Shown piece after piece: positions 54,694-64,000 of a DNA stretch of 64,000 nucleotides. The notes beneath the pieces are model-generated. The model saw only the letters and a list, made by a program, of their open reading frames with translations, searched no databases and was not told the origin of the DNA. Position 1 is the stretch's first letter; each line of letters starts with the position of its first letter. This stretch comes from Kuschelorhynchus macadamiae (taxonomy: Eukaryota; Arthropoda; Insecta; Coleoptera; Curculionidae): assembly GCA_030620095.1 (NCBI GenBank), contig JAUTXW010002391.1, positions 248,001 to 312,000 on the forward strand, given 5' to 3'. The position numbers and the translations under genes were made by a program.

Positions 54694-54694
<1 letters not shown>
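53999..54694. repeat. Long foldback (inverted repeat) element
   Basis: Arm 1 (53999-54214) and arm 2 (54411-54694, reverse complement) share long blocks: CAGGGCTCTATAATAACATA, ACTAATTAAAA.GCAAAGAC, GAAAATAT.AAATATAAAA, and AATAGGTTAAATATGTCAA. Arm 2 has an extra insert of about 60 bases. The loop is about 196 bases. It could be a foldback transposon or an inverted duplication. The plus frame at 54118-54315 lies within arm and loop and is not a gene. Confidence 0.75.

Positions 54695-54695
<1 letters not shown>

Positions 54696-54758
<63 letters not shown>
54696..54758. repeat. TA microsatellite, 63 bp
   Basis: Uninterrupted alternating AT, directly next to the foldback arm. Confidence 0.9.
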
Positions 54759-54762
<4 letters not shown>

Positions 54763-55735
54763 TGTATATATCCACTTAGATAGTCCTATCCGTATAATTG
54801 TATGGCTTCATTACATGTTAAAAAGCAACCCACAAACCTAAATATACCTGACGAATTGATTTTGTCAAATTTACTACAGCCCATTATTTATGCTACAAAT
54901 CAAATAAAAAAACCGCAAAATCTTACGACATTTGTCATGTAAGTAGACCAAGAGATGGATGATATTAAGCAACTAGCGTAACGCAACCGTTCACATATAT
55001 AAAAGTCACCGTAATCTTATAGTATGTACCGCTATGCACATGACAATTCTCTTGGTACATGTTAGTCAAAATTAAAGACAGAACAATTTAATCTGATATC
55101 TTTTATATATTTATCGTGCCTAATAAAATCAATTGTGTAAAAAAATGAATGATGAATGCATTAATGTTAAAGAAGATTTTCGTAATAGGCGATTATCCCA
55201 TTATTCTGAAGCGGAAAGTATTTAAAAAACATTATTATTATTTTTATTGAAAGTGAGGATTTTAGCGCTATGTAAAGGCTCTTATTAACATTCTATTCAT
55301 TTGCATTGGCATAAATGGTTCTTATTGTTTTCAGGATTTAATTTACAAAAATGAAATAGGGACAGTTACTTAACTTATTAAATACGGCGTCATTATTAAA
55401 TTATTGAAGTAAAAAAAAATAGTCAACTAATAAAATATAAAATAATCCCTTTACAATATGTCGTTCTGGCTTTTAGAACATTTAACATGGTCGGTTTTGA
55501 TTCGAGTTGTTCACAGCCGGGTCGGGTCATATCTGCTGTTTTTGCTTTCATATGGCTATTTTGTCATTGATATCATTGTCTATATACATTGCTTACTTAA
55601 ATAATCTTCCATTTTCGGTTGATAAAATATTTATCATGTAGCTTTCAAATAGAAAAATTATAAAACTCTAAAAAATATCAATTCTAAGATCCTGGTGAGG
55701 GATAATTTTATAATACCCTTTTCAGTCACACTCCA
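54759..55735. other. Non-coding stretch
   Basis: Nothing recognisable beyond AT-rich sequence. Confidence 0.4.
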
Positions 55736-55739
55736 TATA

Positions 55740-57480
55740 TTATATTAATTTGGGTTTTTTTATAATTTTTGTAATTAGTAATTTTAATTGAGAGCTATAA
55801 ACAAAATGGGGAAGTGTATTCATGCGGGATTTAAAGACTCGCAGATTGCATTTGCTGGTAACGCATTCCATAATGGGGACACTCTGGGAATAAAGGAGCA
55901 AACAATGTGGGGGGTCCTTGGTCTTTGCAGTTCGACGGGGCGGGGAGCAATGTAGGTCGTTGCCCGTGTCTTCATGGCAACAATGACTAAACAGGGCATA
56001 ATGGATGATAATCAATCAAAACAGAATCCGTAGTAGCATCTGTAAAACAGAGACAGATTCGACTATGCTCTAATGATGCAAGCTTCCGTGTGAAGTATGG
56101 ATTGCTCCTCATATGTGCGAGCAATATTTAAGGTTGCGTCTGATTTGCGAAGTATAAAGAGTATGGCAGAAAAAAAGTAGGCTAAAGGAATCTTAGACTT
56201 CAAGCATTTGTAGTTTGAATCCGTTTTTTGGGAACAGGCTGTACACGAGCGGATTTCGAGCTTTTAGGAAAAATGTTCTTTTCATAGCACACTTGAAATA
56301 GCTTGGTAAGGATAGCGGCCACTTCGGAAGCGCACTTTTTTAGGACTATGTCCGAAATACTATCAAGGACAGAGGAATTTTTGGTACCTTCTTAACTCTG
56401 AAGGTAATTTCGTACATACTGTATGGCAAAACTGGTACTGGTGGAAGGGGAAGTGAAGAGGAGGAATTAAAGTAGAATTTGCAACGAATTGTTTTGCAAG
56501 AAGTTCGGCTTTTACCTTTGCTTTAGACGCAGGGACGACTCATCACCAAAAGTTAAGGGTGAAAAGGCGCTTTTGCAGAAGATTTGATTAATGTTTTTGG
56601 CAAGCGAGCAAAAGGACTGGCTCCCATTATTGTAATGATTTCGTGCCTCATTTTTAGCCTGCAGATTTTTAGAAGTAGGGTTCTTAGGGAAATTGTTATG
56701 AGTACGGATTTTCTCTAGCCTGGCATTATCGCAAGATTTTAAAACCAAGGTTTATTGTTGGAAGGTTTTGAAGCCTTAATATAATGTGGTATAAATATTT
56801 TTATACCTGATATATCCGAGATTTGTGAACAAGAATACCTGATTAGTTACATCCGCGATTTGTGAAAAAGAAACAGACGTCATTCTAAAGGAAGGAGAAT
56901 AGAAATCCCGCAACCCATACCAGTCGACAGAATTATAGGGTCAAATAGTACGAGATGGCATGAATTCTACAACTTCCTATTGTATGGAATAGGAAACAGT
57001 AATTAGACCGTGGTCAAAGGAACCCAGAGGAGCAGACATAAAAGACTGATAAGGCTCTGTGTGAGTGGTATGAAAGAGGTCCAATGGGTTTTGGCTATGT
57101 GTGATGATGCGTGGGAAGTAAGTAGGTTCTCTGATGAGGTTGGTAAGAGATTGCTGATTGTAAGGGCCTTTGCTGCCCTACTTTAAAGATCGGTTTTAGT
57201 AGATCCAAAGTATTCTTTATTATAAAAGTTAAAGTTGTCAAGGATAATGATTTCAGAGGAAGGAGTTTCAGAAATCAGGAAATCTACTTTAGCAGAAAGA
57301 AAGTCGAAGAGCTCGTTGAAGGAATTATCTGAAAGAGAGCGATAGATACAACAAATACATTTAGTGGAAGTTCCGAGGGCTAGTTTGAGCCACAGGGTCA
57401 GATCTGTTCGATTCAAAATTGAGAAATCTTGTACAGGATTGAATATTACGAACCTAAGCGTAAACAACACTGTTCAGGCG
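55740..57480 (-). pseudogene. Decayed LINE (endonuclease to 3' end, Jockey-type)
   Basis: Frame 57183-57470: LWLKLALGTSTKCICCIYRS, then EIIILDNFNFYNKEYFGS matches the LINE endonuclease IYRSP...IILGDFNVHN region, with GD replaced by DN. Frame 56512-56748: RLEKIRTHNNFPKNPTSKNL and NHYNNGSQSFCSLAKNINQ match the post-endonuclease helices. Further broken pieces between 56160 and 56400 resemble the start of reverse transcriptase (KKRIQTTNA; ILTKLFQVCYE). Frame 55740-56015 has FKSRMNTLPHF, the usual C-terminal end. The central polymerase is missing. Confidence 0.6.
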
Positions 57481-60400
57481 AAATGATGGAAGAAGTTCAT
57501 AGCCAGGAAAGAAAAGGTGAATGGTTGCATTTTTACGGCTTTTTTTGAGTTAGGCTAGGAGCAGAACATAAGGCTTGCAGGATTGGAGATAGTGGTAAAC
57601 AGAGTTGATGTTTTTACTCAAGTACCTCTCACCCGGAGAACCAAACCGAGAGTTATTTTGACCGCGAAATATTTTAATTGAAAAACATACATCATAATTT
57701 TTTAATATAACATTGCTCAACTTGGTTAAAATAAGAAAGAAAAAAGAAATTAAAGAAAGTAAAGAAAAGGGAAGGAAAAGGAAAACCGACTCATATACAC
57801 AGGGCTGGAAACGTTAGTAAAGACTTCACCGGTCCTTGGAACGTGTATGTGGGATGATACCTCTTCGGAATAGGGAAAAGACTCCTCTACCTTCTTCTTT
57901 GTTAGCCAAAAAATAAAAGTAACTAAAAAATAAATTAAAGAAAAGGAAAGAAATAAGATGAAAGGAAATAAAAGGAAATTAAAATAAATAAATAAATAAA
58001 TAAACATCATGGCTTCTAGACCACCCGGTCAAGATCAAGGCACAGAATCTGCACCAGCCAGTCTGACATCTGAAATTTGAAATATTATATTATTAGGAAC
58101 GTAATTAAAACATATTATATTCGTTTAAATGTAATAATATTAATAATTTATGTTTATCTATTAGATTTTTAGTTTTTCTATTCCTTCATTTTAAAACTGA
58201 TACTGTTACTTTAATTTCTCGATTTTTAATACACCACAAACATATTTGTTTATTGTTTTATACTTGGTTTATTTATTTTACGTAGTTAGTAATAATTCTC
58301 ATGCTCTTTGGTAATTTATCCCGAAAGTTACGGTTAATGGCTTAAAATGTAAAACCAAGATTATGTTCTTTCAAACTACTATTATCGACGTGTATTTTGA
58401 CATACATTCGCGATTTTTTATCCAAGCCGTATTTCACGGCCCCTGTTCAGTTACTCAGGAAAAAACAGCTAGTTTAAGCGTTCCAGTGAACCAAAGCGTC
58501 AAGCAGAACTACTCTGATTTCTCTTCCCCTTCCTTCTCAAACACTTAACATTTTATTTGGCGTAAGATTCTCCAAACCAAGTATTACAAGTGAGGCAAGA
58601 TTTATTCTCTATGTAATGTTTATTCTTGCATGATTTTTTCTGGCATAAATTTCAAATTCTTTAATGAATAAATATAATAAGAACTGAAAACAAAAGATTA
58701 TAAGTAGCAAACAACGCTTCTTGCACATTTATTTTGTTCAGTTTACACCAATGCACCTATTTTAAAAGTTGAACGGGACTATGAGGCCCATAAAACAAGT
58801 ATAGGCGTTACTGTTTTGCCGATTGTTCTGCTCATATTTATAAACTCTGCAACTTCGATAATATTTCAAGAGGTGGTCTGTCCTTGTATCAAAGTTGGAG
58901 AGACAACACCTCTAGTATTTTTGCGCCTTTCTACCTTGTTTATCAAGAAATTCAAAAATTCGATTTTCCGACAATTCTCGCAGTTTTATTTTTTTTTGTG
59001 AGAATTGGTAAAATATATAAACATATTTATTCTACTTGTCTTGTCTTAGAGCAGCTGTTGAAGTTAACTTATAATAAATACTATAAGCTATAGCGGCTGA
59101 TTTGTTCATGTTTTTTATACGAAAACTGCTAAAGTAAACATAGATAAAATATATATTTTTGCAAGAAGGAACAAATATTCTTTCCGATAAACTAAAGATA
59201 TGCAGTGTTTCGTTTAACATAGCAAAATGCATAATTTTTTTTTGTTTTGATGATAAAAGAAAAAAAGCATTACGAGTTCAAGGTAAAAACCAAGCTGCAT
59301 TTTTGTATTAAAAAATTTGTTTTTAATTACTATTACTTTCATTATAATTTTTTGATTTTTTTTTCGTTGAAGAGTTTATTTAAATTTTGAAATATGAAAT
59401 AAAAATGTTTTTTTCCTCCACTTTATATGTTAAAGAGGATGTATTACGATTTTTCCGAACTAGGTATAACAAGGAAATATTTCCCCTAATTATAAACAGG
59501 AAATCTCTGTGGGCGCATGTTACAGCTCTTGTTTGTCAAATCTCCACATAGTGGAATATGAAGATGAATTAATTAGATTCCAACATGGCGTAATGAAATA
59601 TTTTTAAAACTATAATTTCTAATATAATTTTTATATATTATAAAAATTATATTAGAAACAAAAAAGCTAGAAAATTAGCAGCACTTTTTTATATACCTGT
59701 AACCACATGTTTTTTTATGCAGACATGCCATTGTCTGAAAATAAATTAACATTTTAAAAAAGGGGGTAGTAGTTGTGTCTTGTATTTCGTGCAAAAAAAT
59801 TTATTTAAAAAATTGTAGCAAATCGCTTTCGGCTTACACCATCCTCAGTGGTACTCTTTGGGTTCCGCAGAACGAATTCTTATGTTAATGTGAAAATACG
59901 CTGACTATAAAACATGAAAACTTTCATCTCTCTCTACCAAATTCAGTTTGTTTTTGGGATTTATATTATTACAGGTGATCCGGCAATGCCACAAGTAAAG
60001 CAGTATAGGGACATTTTAAATTGTAATCACCCCAATTATAATAAATCTTTTCCGAAACAAAAAGTAATCACACATCCGCAATAAAACCAGATCAACCGTT
60101 AACAGAAAATCTCCTAACAATATAATCCTATTTTAGAATCACACAATAAGCCATTACTTCAAAAAGTACACTGGAGCATAATGAGGGCTCTGTGGGCCCT
60201 ACTACAGTTCGTGCCAAGAATAGTGGAATGACACCGGCGAAAAATGGGTTTGAAATGGGGGCTTATTGTTTTAATATTATGGTGTTTTTGTGTTGTTAGT
60301 TTGGACGCTCAAAAAAGGTGTCCTATACCAAAGACCATCTTGCCTTGCAGATGTTTGATACGAGGGGAAGAATATCAGATATGGTAAGTTGATTTTTAGC

Positions 60401-61949
60401 CCATTCTTATGGAAAGAAGTGCATCTGAATCCATTGGAACTTCGGACTGTAAGAAATACAAGTATCGCCAACAGATCTAGAAAATTTCAAGTATCCGGGA
60501 AAATAATTTTCATAAATATCGTTTAAAACTTTCATTTAAATTGAATTCAAAGTAAGCAAAATATTATCTTTTTTGCAGTGATGATCTAGTGAACAAAAAA
60601 AAGTTTAAAAAATGTCTTGAAATGATTTTTATTCTTACTCTAAGATACAAACGAACATGAATAGACATGAAGTAATTTTCATTATTCTGATAATCAAAAG
60701 GTCATGAATTTTGACTTCTGTTTTTTTATACATCACGTTCTGCTCATGTACAAATTTCAATATTTTTTAACTTGACATACTACCACATTTTTATTTAATT
60801 TAATATAGTTAAAGTTTATTGCTGCGAATTTTAAGACCTCATCAAACTCTCCGGTAGAGATTGCACAGTGTTTTCTTATAGGACTGCACTAAGTTTGTCC
60901 TATATTTGAGAAAATTACTTTAAAGAACGGTGTTCCCAAGAGCCCATGTCATTAATTCTAAGATGTTCAATTCTATTTATTAGGTCTGTTCTTCATACCT
61001 AGTATAATTTGGTTCTCAAAAACATCTTTCGCCAACCACTTCGGTATAATTGGTAATATTTAATTGATATTTAAACATTATAAGTATAAGTTAAGTATTT
61101 AAATATTATTCGATAGCAAAATGTAACACAATTTTTACACCATTTATATTTTTACAACTAGGTACTCTGAAAGTTTCTTGGCGACATATAAATATTTTCT
61201 TGATCCTTTCTAATATCTTGTCAGGGTATTAGATATTAAAGTTATCCAGTTCAGATTTTAAGATCTAATTTGTTCGTTTTATGAGTATTTGCAAACAAAC
61301 AGTTGGTGGTGCTAATATTTTTCATATCCTTAAAATTTTCTTTCACTAAAATTCTAGGGATTTTACATATTTCAGTTTTTTGCTAAATAATATACGGGGT
61401 GTCTTTGAATGGACGTAACTAACCTGCAAACTTTATTATTTTGCATTTTAGGAGATAAATGCATTCTTTTCGCTTTCCTTAAAACTTCGAAAACTAATGT
61501 TGAAATCCGTCTTAGTTATACAGAATACAGATATATTTTTCAAAAATTATAAAAATCTAAAACTACCCCGCGTGTAAGATACTCTCATTTTTATAGCTCT
61601 TGTGGAAACATTTTATAAAGAAATGTTATTTAGTAAGAAATAAAGAGTTCTAATACCGAGTCTAAACAAATAAATGGACTTTTTAAAATTTCGAATTTTC
61701 CACGGTACGTTTCTAGGGAATTACGTAGTTATTGTCCCCTCTTCTGCCTCTTCATACAGTGATACTATGACATGCATTAAAAAATATACAGAATTCTTTT
61801 AGGGACGGTAAGCAATAAACTAAACTGCTGCTCAAAATGATTGGATCACTAGCTTGTTTTCGGTAAATTTGAAATCAAATGTCAAATATTTGAGTGGGGG
61901 CATTCTACCGTTTAACATTAAAAATTAGCTAGTGTAAAAGAAGTTGATA
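57481..61949. other. Non-coding stretch with a perfect 20-bp hairpin
   Basis: No gene recognised. An AAAT-type microsatellite at about 57981-58003; a perfect inverted repeat at 59616-59658; a weak element-end motif ACGGGGTGTCTTTGAATGG near 61393-61411. Frames at 58363-58548, 58816-59093 and 60277-60471 show no known motif. Confidence 0.4.
59616..59658. repeat. Perfect 20-bp inverted repeat with 3-base loop
   Basis: Arm TTTCTAATATAATTTTTATA (59616-59635), loop TAT, and its exact reverse complement (59639-59658). Confidence 0.85.
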
Positions 61950-63480
61950 ATTTGTTATAATTTATTATATGGGCGGAACTCACAGAACAATGTGGCACAT
62001 TCGAAACCAATTAAACGTGTATGTTTTTGAACATAGCAGAATAAAGAACTAGCATTTAAAATACAAAAACCCCTAAATTCGATTAGAAAACATAAAATAA
62101 ATAATAACTGCATCTTGCTGAAACCTGTAAAGGAGTTTAATGTTGTCGAAGTAATACAACAGCTTAAATCTAACAAAGCTCCTGGTATAGATATTATAAA
62201 GGCACAGCATATAAAACTCCCCTATACTAAAAAAACCATTGGCTTATTTGTTCAATCAAATAATTTTAACAGGAAATTACCCTCAGGGTCTTAAAACTGG
62301 ATTAATTAAACCTCTGTACAAAAAAGGAGATAAAAACTAATTTTTAACTATCGCCCAATCGCTTTAATTTCAACTTTGTCAAAGATTATAGAAAAATTAC
62401 TAAAAAAACAAATATATATCTTTTTAGAAAAATTTAATATTTTATCTCCAAAACAATTTGGATTCAAATCAAAAATATCAACTGAAGATGCAATCATGTA
62501 TCTTACTAATAAAATTTATTTTAGATGGAAATAAAAAAAAATAAAAGCTTATTCTTGGATTAGCTCGTGCTTTTGACACGGTTGATCACAATATAATGTT
62601 GCATGTACTTCAAGATGTTGGATTCAGAGGTGAATCCCTAAATGTATGAATCCAGCAGGTTCAAATAGACAAGTGCCTCAGTGATAAAACAAAACCTGAA
62701 TATGGCTTGCCGTAAGGCACAGTTTTTGAACCAATTCTATTTTCTATTTATATTAACGGGCTATTCCAAGGTAAATTACGATGGACATATCTCATTATTT
62801 GCCGAAGAGCGGAATATGATATGTCTCGGATAAAGGATTGGTTTGATGAGATGCCGTTAACTATAAATACCGAAAAAACTAAATATTTAGCATTTAGTTG
62901 CTCTAGCAAAAACAACACCAGATTATTATACAGGAACTGCAGCACATTAAATATCTAGGAGTTTATATTGACAACCTTTTAAAGCGGGACATTCATATTG
63001 GCAATATTGTCAAAAAATTAAGATCAATTATATTCAGATTCAAACAAATAAGACAAATATTAGATGAAGATCAAATAAAAATAATATACTACTCTCTGGT
63101 ATATTCTCATGTTCAGTATAGCATTTTGGGATGCAAAAACTCTTCGACAAAATCATGTTCAATAAGGAGAGAACCTACCCCATTAACGTATTGTATAGGG
63201 AAAGTAACCTGATGGATATTCACCAAATATTTTGTTTTAAAATGTTAACAATGCAGCATAAAAAAAGAGATGAACTACTAAATATATCACATTATCACAA
63301 CACGAGACATAAACTAGATAAATAAACGAAGACTCAGAAGACAGTAAAAAAAATGGACAAAGGTCCATAGAATTTTTAGGACCTTATATTTACTGCTTTG
63401 TTCCAGACACATTAATACATTTTATATTAAATCTTATAAACAAAAACTAAAAAATGGATACTGGATCTAAATAGACAAAC
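61950..63480 (+). pseudogene. Decayed LINE reverse transcriptase
   Basis: Pieces in order on plus: VIQQLKSNKAPGIDIIKAQH (about 62143-62205), NYRPIALISTLSKIIEKLL (about 62345-62400), PKQFGFKSKISTEDAIMYL (about 62450-62510), a degraded AFDTVDH region (about 62570-62590), HIKYLGVYIDN (about 62940-62975), KIIYYSLVYSHVQY (about 63080-63122), and the C-terminal helix region 63131-63325. YADD is not recognisable. Many stops and shifts. An A-rich tail follows near 63760-63780. Confidence 0.65.
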
Positions 63481-64000
63481 TTGATGGACTATATTAATTT
63501 AATAATTTAAACGTTGTGACTAGAAATTTTTTAGGATTTTTGGACTGTTGTTTTTACCTATATACTGATTAGTTACTTTTAGTTTAATCCTTTAGTTGAC
63601 AGTTAAGTTTCTTAGAATAAATAAATTGTATGTATATAAAAGTAGCACGTTAGAAATATTGTAAAACACCCACGAACATATCCTCGATTTCAGTGGGTCT
63701 CTTTATTTATTTCTCTTTAGAATAGGAATTTGAGTAATTTAAGAGAATGTAATTTTTTTAAATAAATAAAATTTGAATTTAACGTTTTTTGACAAACCTG
63801 CATGTGGCCGAATCCTCCCTACTGCTGAGGGAAGCCCGACTATCGCATGGGGTGAATTCGACCACATAATTAAATGAAACAAATAATGGTGGAAACCCTA
63901 TAATATATTCAGGTTATAATATTAAACATAAGCGAATAAACAGTAAGACCTAGAAGATATAGATGTATCTTGCACTGGCGTGCCGAGTTTCTTGGGGGCC
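63481..64000. other. Non-coding end of window with a GC-richer hairpin
   Basis: ATGTGGCCGAAT (63802-63813) and ATTCGACCACAT (63856-63867) form imperfect inverted arms around a GC-richer core. Nothing else is recognised. Confidence 0.4.

Noticed and set aside
57750..58010. 86-codon minus-strand very hydrophobic frame (FLLFPFILFLSF)
   Set aside because: Product of an A/G-rich low-complexity and AAAT microsatellite tract; not a credible membrane protein.

Overview
This window reads as AT-rich nuclear DNA of an arthropod, most likely an insect. The evidence is a Maverick/Polinton virus-like transposon of the insect type, several non-LTR retrotransposon remnants, a Ty3/Gypsy relic, a pogo/Tigger-like DNA transposon, and long non-coding stretches with TA microsatellites. 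I see no convincing host gene. The order of insect cannot be fixed from the sequence.

Region 1-3.4 kb: a decayed LINE RNase H fragment, a tRNA-derived SINE head, a 28-bp perfect palindrome between 8-bp direct repeats, and two pairs of dispersed direct repeats.

Region 3.4-19.2 kb: a Maverick/Polinton (adintovirus-like) element, the main content of the window. From left to right it has three tandem diverged small genes (+), then a leftward virion block (conserved unknown protein, tiny coiled-coil ORF, double-jelly-roll major capsid protein, small basic protein, penton-like minor capsid protein, adenain-like protease, phospholipase A2 plus membrane-active tail). A rightward block follows across a short divergent promoter (FtsK/HerA packaging ATPase, a broken conserved protein, integrase with chromodomain). 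Last is a leftward block (two unknown ORFs, a type I membrane glycoprotein, a BIR protein with a C-terminal membrane anchor, a three-exon protein-primed DNA polymerase B, and a repeat-rich acidic protein). Capsid, protease and ATPase genes would build and pack a particle; polymerase and integrase would copy and insert the DNA. Several genes are broken and polymerase motif C is altered, so the copy is probably not autonomous. Terminal inverted repeats were not found.

Region 19.3-23.7 kb: a LINE 3' end with a 294-bp-period tandem duplication, an R1/I-like LINE fragment, and an internally deleted Ty3/Gypsy element with a 233-bp 3' LTR, polypurine tract, primer-binding site and a gag-integrase junction.

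Region 23.7-40 kb: mostly non-coding, with transposon ends, a three-copy tandem repeat starting with a TACAGGGTG-like motif, a decayed LINE reverse transcriptase and a LINE ORF1-like fragment.

Region 40-48.8 kb: a nearly complete CR1-like LINE (ORF1 with zinc finger, coiled coil and a possible esterase domain; ORF2 with endonuclease and reverse transcriptase), then a second defective LINE ending in a TTA tail, and a decayed transposon ORF.

Region 48.8-64 kb: a cluster of three TATCGATA palindromes, a 2.86-kb pogo/Tigger-like transposon with TIRs, TA target duplication and one premature stop, a long foldback, and two more LINE remnants (minus strand 55.7-57.5 kb, plus strand 61.95-63.5 kb).
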